A stretch of DNA of 64,000 nucleotides, taken from NCBI RefSeq assembly GCF_027942865.1, contig NC_134522.1, positions 8,893,849 to 8,957,848 on the forward strand, given 5' to 3'. This DNA comes from Odontesthes bonariensis (lineage: Eukaryota; Chordata; Actinopteri; Atheriniformes; Atherinopsidae). The notes under the pieces were generated by a model. The model was given only the letters and a program-made list of their open reading frames with translations. It was not told the origin of the DNA and made no database searches. Positions 1 to 12,200 of the stretch are shown here, piece after piece. The translations under genes were made by a program, and so were the position numbers. Numbering within the stretch: position 1 is the first letter of the stretch; each line of letters opens with the position of its first letter.

Positions 1-446
1 TAAAACCACCAGATCTTTTGATGGAGCCAGAGAACAGTGTAGTTCTGCACCAGTGTGAGATTGTCGAAAATGGTACGCAAATGGTGTTTTTCATAGCCAC
101 GATAGCCTACAATGCTTTCTTGGGACTTATTTGTTTCCTGTTCGCATACAAAAGTAAACAGTTGCCAGATTTATACAAAAATGGAGAGTTAATCGCTGTT
201 AGTATGGTGCTGTTTTTAATCATATGGATTGTATTCCTCCCACTTTACCTCACCTTGAAGGGGAAGTACAGACCTGCCATAAGCAGTGCAGCAATCCTCA
301 TTTGTAGCTTCAGCATCCTTGGCTGTCACTTGGCCCCCAAGTGTTACATCATGTTGTTCAGAAAAGAGCTTAATAACGACAGAGCCATCACTGAATACAT
401 CAGGAAGCATTATGAGCAGAAAGGCATCCCTGTGGTGCAATCATAA
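1..446 (+). CDS. Class C GPCR, last exon (5' partial)
   Basis: C-terminal part of the seven-helix domain of a class C G-protein-coupled receptor (CaSR / V2R-OlfC / GPRC6A / T1R type), a plasma-membrane receptor for amino acids or similar ligands. The frame is open from base 3 to the stop at 444-446, so the exon starts left of the window. The first residues, KPPDL, fit the Pro-Pro after helix 5 entry in this family. Next come the conserved Cys before TM6 (LHQCEI), the helix FLGLICFLFAYKSKQLPD, then SMVLFLIIWIVFLPLYL and a last helix ending in the family hallmark PKCYIMLF. The usual YNEAKFI motif before TM6 is replaced by LYKNGELI, so this is a divergent member. The short cytoplasmic tail ends GIPVVQS. 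The subfamily cannot be fixed without the ligand-binding domain. It runs convergent to odc1. Poly(A) signals AATAAA lie at 1009 and 1116. Confidence 0.85.
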   Translation, partial: KPPDLLMEPENSVVLHQCEIVENGTQMVFFIATIAYNAFLGLICFLFAYKSKQLPDLYKNGELIAVSMVLFLIIWIVFLPLYLTLKGKYRPAISSAAILICSFSILGCHLAPKCYIMLFRKELNNDRAITEYIRKHYEQKGIPVVQS

Positions 447-2588
447 TGTCAAATAGTTCAGGGCAGCTTGGTAGTTATCCACACTGAAAGGAAGACACTC
501 CCCACTACGTCATTGGGAATACCCCCCTTCACGCTGGTTTGTTTGAAGAAAGCGGGGGTGGGGATTCCCAAAGACGTAGCGGGGAGTGTGCTTCGGCTGT
601 ATTTTCCGCACCTGAAACTAGTTCCCAAACCGACATGAGCAAAACAAGCCTTCTGTGTAGATTTACAGTCATTTGCACTCGATGTGAAAGTACACCACTC
701 ACACAGTAATTAGAAGGTAAATCAAGTAAATTAATTCACGTTGGGCGAAATATTTCGAGTGGCGACGCTAGCATGTATGTATTATGCGCAACCAAGCAGT
801 GGTCAGTGCTGTGAGATTTGGAAAACGTCTCGGGAATGCGGGGATACACTTAATTTGGCCTGGGGGTGGCATATCCCTTTAAATTTAAATTAAGTTTACG
901 AGCTTAAAGATGAAATATCTAGAGTTCATACTGTCTGCGGTGAAGTGAAAGTTAAAGTAAATTACATGTTTTGCTCTTACATTGTACATATCCATATACA
1001 GTACTGTGAATAAATACTGATTTAGTCATGTGGTTGGTTCAGCTGCTTGTCTGTTGGCAGGATAACTCAAAGTTATGGAAGGATTTGCGCTAAAATTTAA
1101 TGATTAAACAACCAGAATAAAGACATTCAACTTGAAAATGTAACCTGGAGTTTTATTTATGCCTTGAGTTCACCTGAAGCCGCTGATGTTCAAGCAAGAT
1201 AAAAGGTTCGATTGAATTTTTAAAATCATACATTGAAACGTGTTTTACGCCAAATATTCCCCACAGTTGACCCCATCATCTTTTAGATTACCTCTATTAT
1301 ACAATTCAGCCATGTTGTGTAAAAGTAAAAACTGATGTCAGGAATAACCAACAAAGAAACAACACCATCTAACCAGCAGATGGGGCCCTCCAGCCATCTG
1401 AGTTGCTCACTTTGTGCCTGGATGCTTGTACTTGAACAAATCACACAATAATTTGGCTCTGCATGTAATGTTTTATTTAATAAAAAAAATACAAAACTTC
1501 AAAGTTTCCATAGGAAAGCAATACGAATGTGCAATCCCGTCTCTTTCATATCCATTTTAAATGCATTGGTGAACTGGGAGATTTGTTAATGTAGTCAGAA
1601 TTCTCCTTCTACAAATAACTAAAAAGAAAAAAAAAAAAAAAAAAAGAGGAGAAGAGGAGAGGGGCAGTGTGCTTCTTGAGTCCCTGTGTTTAAAGTGTTA
1701 ATCTTTAAGATTGTATTTGTTCCTGCAGTCCCATTTATCAGTAATGTCTACAGAGTCTGTGCATTTATGGTGGGAAGCCACATAAGCACAGATTCAAGAG
1801 TAAACACGGGACATGCAGTACATGATGCATGCTGGCACTTTTTCTGTGAGATGCAACAGAAATTAACTGACTGCATTGTTAGATAAATACTAAAATCACT
1901 TTTACAAATGCCAATAAAGAACACATAGCACTTCTTAATATCTTTAGGATTAACACTGGATAGGTTCTGTACTGAAGAGGAGATCATGGAGAAGAAATAT
2001 TAACATAGCAGCCATTAGAGGGATTAAAAACACACATCTGACCAACTAATGAGTTAGAAATTTGACTTCAGATGTCAACAGGGCCCTAAAATGCCAGTGA
2101 TGAACTGATTCCTTTCATGTGATGCAGGGGAGTAACAACTATCCCATCGCCTCTTTGAAATCTGTTCCAAGTTGTGAGCTAAGCAGGGATGGGAAGCGGT
2201 CAGTAAAGTGGTTCTTAAATTTCATAATGTAGCTGCATTTCCTTACAGTGTTCAAACTGAACAAATCACCTCATATTGAGCTATAGCACTGCAGTTTACA
2301 GTTATACTTCAAGCACCAAGCGGCCCTGTACCTCTGCCTTGGAACCCACAGAGACGGCCAGAGTGTGATTCAGCCTCATTTCATTGAGGGGTGATCCCCA
2401 GCTTCCATACAGAACACAAAATGTGCGCAACAATGCGTCCCTCTCATTCTCCTTTCAAGTAACTGGCCTTGAAATGTCACGTACATTTGTAGCAAACAAA
2501 GAACTTTGACCAGGTAATTAGGAATTTAAAAAAAAAAAAAAAAAAAAAAAAAGGAATAGATAGAACGTAGCTTCTTTCTACAGAACTT
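447..2588. other. Convergent 3' ends of the GPCR gene and odc1
   Basis: No coding exon recognised. Plus-strand AATAAA signals at 1009-1014 and 1116-1121 suit the receptor gene. Minus-strand signals (TTTATT on the plus strand) at 1152-1157 and 1472-1477 suit the odc1 3' end. Bases from about 1472 to 2588 are therefore probably odc1 3' UTR, which includes homopolymer A runs near 1630 and 2530. Which signal is used needs transcript data. Confidence 0.5.
496..588. repeat. Inverted repeat / hairpin in 3' UTR
   Basis: Arms at 496-525 and 560-588 are near-perfect inverted copies (two mismatches and a one-base bulge by eye), separated by about 35 nt. It begins 50 nt after the receptor stop codon, so it probably lies in that gene's 3' UTR. 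It could be an RNA stem-loop or the remains of a small palindromic element. Confidence 0.7.
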
Positions 2589-4813
2589 CTAAACCATGTG
2601 GGCAGGACAAGGCTTAGTAGGCATGTCCAAGCTGGTCTCTCGGCCACAACATGCTGGCACTTCCAACAGGGCAGGCTCCTCTGCAGGAGCTGGAAGGCCC
2701 TGGGAACAGATCTGCTGCACATATTGCCTGAAGAGGGGGAGGAGAAGAGCATTACATAAAAGTTAGACTCATCTTAAACAGATTTCCTGATGAATCTACT
2801 TCAGCTGGTGTTACGACTCACCAGGCGAGGCGGGACATGACATAGTACATGTCGGGTCTCTGAAAGCCGTTGAAGGTGGAAGATGCAGCTACAGTGTAGG
2901 CACCCATGTTCTCAAACACCAGCCAGTCGCCCACCTGCAGGTCAGGCAGGTTACATTGCTCCACGATGCGATCAAGGCCATCGCATGTTGGGCCCCAGAT
3001 ACTGCAGGGGTACAAGTCCTCATCGGGCTTTGGCTTCTGTTGGAAATAGTTAAACAGAATAGCCATCAGTCAAAGTTTTTACAGACCCACATAAGCAATG
3101 ATAAACAGCCACGTCTGTCCTTGAATTTCACTAACCTTATGCAGTGTTGGCAAACAGTGAGCATGGTCATACAGTATGCAGTTGAAGGATCCGTACACAC
3201 CATCGTTGACGTAGTACATCAGAGTCCTGTCACAGGGCGCTTCGTCTTCCTCTGCAGAAAGAAATGGCAGAAATCATGTCAAAACAAATGTCAGGTCAAG
3301 AGGAAAGAGTTTTCTAAAATCTTAATCGACTCAAAATCAAGGAGGTTACCATCAGAAGCCGACTCGTCATCCATGATGACCTTCTTTGCAATGATGTTAA
3401 CAACCAACGTGTAGGCAGAGGCCACATAGAAGCGTCCTGGCTCAGCAATGACCTTAACACCAGCGTCGACAGGAAAATACTTGTCCAGGGCTGGGTTGAT
3501 TACTGCAGTTATCTAGAACAGAATACAACCATTTAAATTAGACCAAAGCACTTCATTTTTTGCAAATGCCACATCTTTGTGTAGAAAAAAATAAATCTAA
3601 ATATATATATATATACACACACACACCTCTTCAAATTTCAGTTCACTATCCTCTGAACCAGGGAAACCACCTCCGATGTCCAGCAGATCCATGTTGAAGC
3701 CCAGCTCTTCCTGTAGGTCATAACATTAAGACTTAGTTTTTGAGAGAGAACCCTCCTGGATCCTAGCCACATGAATGCAGTCACAACTCACCCCCATATC
3801 GAAGACTAAGCGGGCATCTGCTATAGCCTTGGTGTAGGTCTCTGCGTCAGTGCAGCCGCTGCCGACATGGAAGCTGACGCCGATCACATCCAGCCCCAGT
3901 TCTTTGGCCCTCTCCAGAAGACCCCGGCAGGCTTTGAGTGTGGCCCCGAACTTCACACTCAGACGACAAACTGCCTTAGAGTCATCTGTGGCAATGCGCA
4001 ACACCAGCCTGGGCACAACACAAACAGAGTTGAGAAACAGGCCAAAACCGCAGAGTAAAAACCAAATAGCTCCCTGGCTAAAAGTCTTACTTGGCATTCT
4101 CATGGCAACGGGCGACTTTCATGAGTTCCACTTCGCTATCAAAAGTCATCATCTGCACTCCGTGGGCGGACGCATACTTTATTTGGGAAACTTGCTTGCA
4201 GGGGTTGGCATAGATGATTCTGTTTGGATCAACTCCCAGAGACTGAACCAACTGAATCTCCGTCTAAAGGGTGACAATGTAAACAGCCAGCACAAAAAAA
4301 AAAAAAAAAAAAAAAAAAAAGTGTCAGTTTAGAAACAAGCTGCCAGTGCAATTTATCCCAAGGAAAGTGATAATGTGTGGAAATCTTCCCAAAACATACC
4401 TTGCTTGCGCAGTCAAAGCCAGTTCCCAGGGATGCCAAAGTCATAACTACAGCCCGGCTGTCGTTGCATTTGACGGCATAGAAGGGAGTAACGCGAGGCA
4501 AGGCCCTCACCCAGCGTAGGTGTTTCTTCAGCACATCTCCCAAGTCACAGACATAGAAGGCATCCCTGTCATCCTGTAAGACGGAAAAATAAAATTCCCA
4601 TGTTTTTACTAAAAATTAGTTCAGTATTTAAACTGTAAATACATGAAAATCAGCACTAAACATGTTGATATATTTTAGCAAACGAGACCATCTGTGTATC
4701 AAACAATGCCAGCACAGGTTGCTTACAGTCAGGGATGACTCATTGATCTTCTGCTCCACAATATCCCGAGCAGAGAAACCCTCCTCAAGGAAAGAGAATG
4801 CAGCAGTGTTCAT
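2589..4813 (-). CDS. odc1: Ornithine decarboxylase
   Basis: Cytosolic PLP enzyme that decarboxylates ornithine to putrescine, the rate-limiting step of polyamine synthesis; it acts as a homodimer controlled by antizyme. Coding exons, in transcript order on the minus strand: 4813-4727, 4573-4400, 4263-4091, 4008-3792, 3710-3627, 3512-3350, 3251-3136, 3036-2822, 2727-2589. All junctions are GT-AG and the phases agree, giving 455 aa (mammalian ODC is 461). Visible active-site elements are PFYAVKCN with the PLP lysine (second coding exon), the phosphate-binding [22 protein letters not shown], and GPTCDGLDR with the catalytic cysteine. The start [13 protein letters not shown] is the first ATG of exon 3. 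The C-terminal tail ([14 protein letters not shown], ending PCPAHMV) is Pro/Glu-rich like the ODC degradation region but diverges from the mammalian ending. The intact lysine and cysteine argue against an antizyme inhibitor. Confidence 0.97.
3600..3626. repeat. AT/CA microsatellite abutting an odc1 splice donor
   Basis: Alternating AT then AC dinucleotides on the plus strand. In the transcript direction the exon 3710-3627 is followed immediately by GTGTGTGTGTGT and then an AT run, so the first GT of the repeat is the 5' splice site. Confidence 0.85.
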
Positions 4814-5081
4814 GGTGATGAGTCCTTTTGCTTTATCACTCCTAAACTGAAGAGGGAGGGAAAGGGGACAGGGTTAGATCACATGCAGCCTTGACAAAAG
4901 CCTCTCTTGTGGCCATAAATACTCAAGCCCATTTTATTCTGCAATCATGAGAAAAGCCTGACGACATCAAAAGATGAGTAATTCTCAAAGCATTGACTGA
5001 AGTGAGTCACTTACTTGGATATGAAAGAGATGGAATTTGGAGTTGCTGTGACTCAGGTGCAGAGAAGCCAAGGTGGCTCAC

Positions 5082-5163
5082 CAGTGAAGTTAAATCCCTT
5101 CAAATAAGACTCAAGGCCAGGGCCTGTTGAGCAGCCAGAGTGCGATTTCCTAGAGTGAGGATT
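5082..5163 (-). other. odc1: odc1 5' UTR exon 2 (predicted)
   Basis: On the minus strand a pyrimidine tract plus TTTATAG acceptor precedes 5163, and a consensus GTGAGC donor follows 5082, bounding 82 nt without an in-frame coding role. A further non-coding piece, 4841-4814, precedes the ATG in exon 3 after the acceptor TTTAG. Mammalian ODC1 also has two 5' non-coding exons. Predicted from splice signals only. Confidence 0.55.
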
Positions 5164-5955
5164 CTATAAAGGAAATTATATTATCTTAACATTTTAAATT
5201 ACTTTTAGTGACTTTCTAGTGTCATCTATTGTACTTATTCAGAATCCTGAGCATCATTTAACTCCACTTAAAACTGATTAGCATTAAGCCGCAAAATATA
5301 TACAAAGTTCTGGTTTTCCCTCAGCAGCTGTCCATTTTATAACTTACACGACAACATAATACTGGGGGAAAAAAAAGTAATCGAAAGAGACATGCCGCGC
5401 CCATTGATACAATTCAGCCAATCACAAAGAAGACACACCTTCATCTTGACAAGATGGAGTAAACGTGATCCAATCAGTGTTTTAGGATTACGCTGACGTT
5501 CTTATACCGGTTCCGCTTGGAACCATTCAAGCCATGAGGCGATATAGTATTTCATTCACACTTAACACGGTTAATATAAATTGACAAACGATTAATAAAA
5601 CGTTGGGTTTATAAAAAAAACAAAAAAACAACAGAACTAGGCTTATAAAGCCTAAAAATGTAACGCCACAGACTTACCCTCAACGCTTACCCGCTACATA
5701 GTGTTAACAAAGAAAATTGCTAGCTAGCGAATCAACCGATTGTCATACCGACAACGTAATAGTTTTGTAACGCCACATATTCGTTCCACTCTTAATTAAA
5801 CCAAGGTTTCAGTTACAGTAGCGTATAAATAAATAAAACACTTTTAACTACCACAATTTATTTTTAAAGTTCTTACAGAAGCCGTTATAACCGTGTCAGC
5901 GTACTAATAGTAAGCTAAAATTTAATATTACCGGCGACAAAACGTATTCTCTTAC

Positions 5956-6088
5956 CTTAAAAAGCATTTACAAAGAGTTTGCCCATGAGTCCAGAAAGCT
6001 GGGTTTAAAAAAGTGAGTTCCCCTTCACGATGAGGTGCGTAGCTGGTGGCCGTGTTACTTCTACGCAGAGACTGAGTGACTGGAAGCC
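5956..6088 (-). other. odc1: odc1 5' UTR exon 1 (predicted)
   Basis: The consensus donor AAG|GTAAGAG ends the exon at 5956. The upstream limit near 6088 is inferred from the TATA box at 6115-6122 plus the usual 25-30 nt spacing. The exact start site is unknown. Confidence 0.6.
5957..5986 (-). CDS. Short upstream ORF in the odc1 leader
   Basis: Nine codons, MGKLFVNAF, followed by TAA, lying wholly in predicted exon 1 and ending one base before the exon boundary. ODC mRNAs in other vertebrates carry short upstream ORFs that limit translation; this one sits where such a control would act. Its function is inferred from position only. Confidence 0.5.
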   Translation of the reverse strand: MGKLFVNAF

Positions 6089-6114
6089 GCCAAGCCGGTG
6101 AAGGAGCTCCGGAG

Positions 6115-6144
6115 TATTTATAGGGCGACCGTTACCACGGCAAC
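6115..6144 (-). promoter_or_regulatory. odc1 core promoter: TATA box and RFX X-box
   Basis: On the minus strand TATAAATA occupies 6122-6115. Upstream, 6144-6131 reads GTTGCCGTGGTAAC, one base from the palindromic RFX/X-box consensus GTTGCCATGGYAAC. The order X-box, TATA, predicted leader is appropriate for odc1 transcription. Confidence 0.6.
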
Positions 6145-6239
6145 GTAGCCAGCTGAAACCGGCCTCCCATCCAAGTAGGAACCGGTTCAGGCTTGTCACC
6201 TCATCCACATGGTAGGATATAAAGAGACCTCTACGCTGC

Positions 6240-9200
6240 AGCCATCACACATAAGATTACTGTAAGCACTGCCGCCTGTTCAACCTTTAAGTGAATCGTT
6301 ACAGCGTGGATAATACATGTCTAAGTATGAACTAGTTAGCACACACAAGAGACCATGAAATCACTTTCATCAGGTTTTTTTTTACTGAAAAAATAAATGT
6401 ATTTATTCTTGCAAAACCCTTAAGAGATAGAGAACAATTTTATGATGAACATTAAACTCTCAAATGATTTGACAGTTATTATGAATGATGGATGCAAACA
6501 AACTTTTTTTGTCTCTTATTGCACATTTTTCTTTGTCATATATGGTATTGAATAGTAAATCTTCAGGACCACCGTGCTAAGAAATGTTTGCATGCACAAG
6601 AGGGGAATAGAGAGATTGAATTCAAATTGATTCGACTTTGAGCAAACATTCAAGACATTCTGCTGCTTCCAACATTCTTTTTGAGACATCGTCCTACGTG
6701 TAAGTACAGCTGAATTTACTGCACAGACATTATCTTTAAGTAACTTAAATGGTGATCTTGTCGGATGATGATGCAGTTATAAAATCAGGATTTTATTTGA
6801 GCAGAGCAACAGCCTTGAAATGCTTTAAGCAACTGCATGTTCATACATAGTCCTAATGGGCAGCTTTCCTGCCATCTGCTTAGCCGTCTGGCTTTACTGT
6901 TTTTACAAAAAGCTGGAACTTTGGAACATGCACAGAGCTGCGAGGCCTATTTGAGTCTAGTTGAGCAAATTACATGCAGGAGTAAATCAAGCTACTACCT
7001 CAACTTCTGGGTGTATTAGTCTGATTTTGAAAAGCTCATTGAGTTTTGATTTTGATCCGACTATGTCTGAGTTTTTTTCCCCTCGTGCCATGTTCATACT
7101 GACTGATAAACTGTGCTGGTTATTTGCTGTTTTTAAGATACTTGGGCTGTCAGTTACACAATACTACTTTACAACAAAAACCTTTGTCTCCGCTGTTGAC
7201 ATGTCCATTGATAATATGTGATTTTGGGCTTCCTTTTTAAGACTTTTGGACTTGTTTTAAGTGATTGGGTTCCTTGCTTTTGCCACAAGATCAATAACAC
7301 CGAACCCAGCAACAGAGTCAGTGCAGAACAGGAAGACCGAGGTTAAAATGAAGATATTCTCTTTGGGGTAAAGGAGAAAGCAAATGCTCCTTGTTTGAAA
7401 AAGACACGGATGTGACAAAGACTTTGGAGAGGCCCCATGACTCATCATGCAATCTATGCTCTGTAACATATAAACAATAATCAAAATAGAATATCCTGTA
7501 ATCATCTCATGTAAAATATATAATTTGAACTTTGACTTATTTAGGTGAATTGTCGGGAAACTGTAACGTTTGTACAGCCAGTGTGGCTGGTGTTGAATGA
7601 TTAAGAAACTCATGGACATTTATCTGGTTGATTCCCACTGCAGCAGTTGATATTCCACCAGAAACTAATCATTGTTCATTAGAATTGTACATTTCAGTGA
7701 TTTTGTATCTCATTTTTGAATATTGTTAAATTGTTGTATTTCATTAAACAAAAAACGTCAGCAACACGATTATGGCATTACACATTACTCATTGCCCGGC
7801 CATTAAAAAATCCATGTTGGTCAAGTCTCATACACCTTGTAGACTTTTCTGTGATGGTGATTAGCACAGGCAGGTTCAACGTGGCCAGCTGTCTTCCAAG
7901 AAACATGCACTACATTTGTGTTAATCCCAGAGATGCCTGCTCATGCTGGCAGACTGCAACAATCTGTTGAGTCTGGCTGACAACTGGGTTGCAGGGATGT
8001 GACTTGGCTTGTCGGCAGCCTGCTCAGTCTCGCTATGAGCTGCTGACGTGCCTGATGAGATTAAAGTAGATCACAGGATAGTTGACGTGCCAAGGCATCA
8101 CCACAAGTTCATACTCACAACAGTCCAGAAAAAGTTGTAAATATATAATTAAAGCACTAATCTGGGATTGGCACATTCTTTAAAGCTATAGTCATGCCCA
8201 GTTTAACATCACTTAAAATGCACATGTTGCTGTATAACACTGGAAATAGGGTGCACTTTAAAAAGAAGGCCTCAATGAGACTTCTACATCTAAGCAGTAA
8301 AATGCTTTTTTTTGACCAGACCCCAGACATTTCCCCCTTACCACACAGTTTAATCAGTCCAAAGGTTGCTTTCATAGACATTTGGTTTGCAAGCAGACAT
8401 TACCAAATGGAGGAAAATGGAGAATTTGGTTAATGTGACTTAACACATGTGGAAATGTTGCACAGGCATCCCAACTAAGACACCAAGAGGAAGCTTTAGG
8501 GTTTCTCAAGGACCACATATCTGTGGGTTTAATAACTTTTCCAGGTCTTGAGGCCACAATCAAGATGGCATTCTCCTCTTTGCACAACAGGGTTTCCATT
8601 CAGATCTGACGCAGGGTTGGTGAATGAAGTCATTCTTACCAAGCTGTCTAATTGTCAGAATCTAAAAAGAGAAGAAGCCCTTTTTGAATTGGTTAGAAAT
8701 TAAAATGGGGTTAAGTAGGAAATTTGTATGATGACATAATGTGGAGTCATTTTCATACATAGCAGTTTTCCTCAAAGTCCTGCTTTAATCCGAATTTGCA
8801 GCTGTAAGGCAGGCCTCAACTCTTACACAAACCAATCCCTCAGGCAGGAAATGGGTACACAGTTGAACGCAAATTAACTTTCAACAGATTTTCATCAGCT
8901 TTAAAATCACAAGAAAATAGAACATTAAAACAAGTTGTACTTCATTCCAGAAGTGTCCTTTCAGTTCGGTTTTTGTGCCCATGCAATTCTACCCTCTCCT
9001 TCACCCCTCTCCTTCCCTTCCTCTTGTAATGTCTAGCTCAGACTCTGAGTGCAGTGGCTGTTATCGCCACTGTGGACCATTGTGATCCAACTCCCACATT
9101 TGCAATGGCTCACCACAGACAAGGATCATGATTGTTATTGGACACCCACAAGATACAGTGCGATGTTAGAGGCCTTGGGGACAGTGAGTGCATCGCTGCA

Positions 9201-12200
9201 TCCAGCTGTGTTTTTTCTCTTTATTTCATTGTTAATTCATTGTTGCAGAATGAAATACTTCAGTCTGCTTATTTCCTGTGTCTTCTGTGGGATTTATTCC
9301 AGATGATTAAAGATAATTTTCACTGGAACAAGCAATTCCTTTTGAGAAGCAAAGGAATAGGTTGAAAAGTGTATCAAAATGACTTAAAAACAAAACTCGT
9401 CAAACAGAGTAAACTGTAGGGGTGCTTATTGATGTTTAAAACATACATGATCATTACTTACTGTACAGTCTGGGCAAAAGTGCTTCACAGGGACAATTTA
9501 AAAATGATATTTATCTAGCAAACGGACAACAGTTGATGCAGTTATCTGACAGTAACGTTACAGTACACAACAAGTTCGAAAGTCAAAAACGACCAAATAG
9601 GTTGCGTGTTCATACCCTTAAATACAACACACAGCAGGAGGGTAATACGACTCATATGAGTGTTTCTACATCGGAGCAAACGTCATTCTTGAGTGTTTTC
9701 TCCAACTGCTTCTTTCATCTCTGGGTTACGTTCTGTTGATAACACCACATTTTACTAAAACACTTCCTAACATCACTTCCTGTTTGGGTTTAAACAGTAA
9801 TGCTGCTTTGGTTGGTTAGAACACAAAACTATTTGAAAGAAACATGATTGTTAAGATTAAAATAAACTCTTTTTACTACACTACCATCACCTGAAAGAAT
9901 GCCAATTCAAATCCAGTTTAAGATTTAAATCTTTCTTTGCAGATGATGAAAATAAATAATGATGATAAAAGATAATGTTGGAAACTAAAGCATTAAATAT
10001 AAATTATGGGTTATTGCATGTATGATTAAGTAAAAAATGTTGAGAATGTTGTATCATCATATGTTTAAACCAATAGTAACCCTCAAGTGGAAACCTCTGC
10101 TTTTGAATAATGACCCCCATAAAAAATCAAATCAGATTGGTGACCATGTTCCCGATCATCAGACTCTTTGCCGTTCACAAAAACACGATAAAATCTGTAC
10201 TAATACAAATCATGTCACTGGTACAACTGATGCAATCTATAAACAAAGCCCCTCTCTAAAATGTGTTACTTTAATGTAATCTTATTTTTTGTTCACAACC
10301 ATCTGGTGACCCTCAAATTATCTCATGACCCCTCCCGGGGACAAAGAGTCACCCGGTTAATTTTAACCAACGTTTGATGATTGTTACTCAAGTAAAAACT
10401 TCTAAACTTGAAGGAAATCTTTTTAATTTGAGGTTTTATTTAATTTTGATGTATGATCAAAAACAATTTGAATTCTTTAAAAGCTTTTCAGGGATGAAGC
10501 GAACTCACAGATCACCAAAATGAATGCTCTGCCTTCCTTTTTATATATAAAGAATTAGAATTAAACAAGTTCTTCCTTTGGCTAACAGCTGGCACTAAAA
10601 ACAGAATTACTTAGTAATAATGTTGCATCTCTGATTGTGTGTTTATAAAGGCACCGTTTTTTTGGGAACAGGTAATATAAGATTTTACTTCTCCTAGCCT
10701 CTTTGATTATGGACATTTGGTGAGGAATTTCAAAGTGGGATGACTGACAACATGAATCACCAGTCAGAGCGTATAAGATAAGTCAGTATTTCACAATAGC
10801 TCATTGGACATTCACAGTTTTTTTATTTTTATTTAACCTGAGCAGAAAGCATTCTGCCTGTGTGGTGCATATATGACTGTTTGTATATATTAAGTGCAAA
10901 AAGAATCTGGGCTTAAGACATCAACTCAGCTTTGCACCACAAAGTTCCCTGTTTTGGCTCCACCTTTGCACAGTGGGAGAAAGGTCGTGTGTCATCATCC
11001 ATTAATACATACTGTCTAAAGATTGTCCTTGTGCATGCCTAAGAGCAACACTTCTTTATCTGAATACTATGAGTAACTCACATGTGCAGTTTTACATAAG
11101 AAAAAAAAACTTGTGACTGGTTTTATCTTGCATCCTCTTGTAAAGGTGGGTCGTCTCAGGTTTAGTTAGCTAAATGTCAAGTTTTAACATATTATTCTGC
11201 TTGTTGAAGTCACAAATAAGCTCCATTTCCTGCAATAAACAAAATAATAAACAAAATTTAAATGGATTTTGTGACCATGGAGAGGAAGCACTTGGTAGCA
11301 AATTGTACAATAAGTTACAATTCATTTATGCTTTTATTCTCGCAATCTCTGCAGGCTGGAATGAAATAAGATGAGAGATGCAACAATGAGTCTTTTTAGT
11401 GACAAAGACATTCCTCGGAAAGAGTAGAGGTAAAGCTCTGTATTTTCACTGTATCCAAAGAGAGTAAGTGGCTTGTAATTTAGGTTTGGCTGTTGTGTCA
11501 GGCATGTTACCACAATACCTTTAAAAAAAAAAAAAGTCAATTAAAGGTTTGCTCTTGTGGGTGCTGACTGGGCTCATCCATGGCTGGTTAATTCAAAAGT
11601 ATGACATCACCCTGCTGCTACCTTCTTGAATTGTTTTGTAATCTACTGTTCTCATTCTTTATAGAGTAACTGTGCAGAGATTTCAGGCTTAACTCGTATT
11701 TTTTTCCCCCTCTTTTTCTAAAGAAGGCAATTTGACTATGGAGCCTATCATCACAAGTAGTCCTTATGGGATAATGCTAAAGAACCTGTATTATGCTTAT
11801 ATACAGGTTTGTAACTTCTTTGTGAGAAGCCTTTCAGAAAAGCTTTACCTGCCTTAATGTTAAAAAAATATATATATACTGTATTTCTCATACTGTGCAT
11901 TTGTGCAGTAACCTTTAAAGCTAAGCTTTTACTTCTGTCTCTTTAAGGCCAGCATTGATCTGAGCGGCCATCTGATTATCTAAAATGTCAAAGTTCAAGG
12001 CAGGTGTTTCATTTTTGCTTGAGACTATCTAACTCAACCACTACACAGGCTGCCCATGCCTTAGATGATGATGTGGAAGAAAAAGCTGGACATCAGATAA
12101 GTTGTTCCAGGCAGTTCAGCAGCACTGCTCTCTCAAGTAGAGTTTAACCCTTTTTTGTTGTCTTCCTCATGCACTAAAAGTGATTTAACACACTGAAGGA

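Noticed and set aside
4984-6000. Possible snoRNA in odc1 introns, since human ODC1 hosts an H/ACA snoRNA
   Set aside because: I could not find a convincing double hairpin with H and ACA boxes in any odc1 intron by eye.
7257-7619. 120-codon minus-strand frame upstream of odc1
   Set aside because: No recognised motif, no promoter or splice pattern; probably chance.
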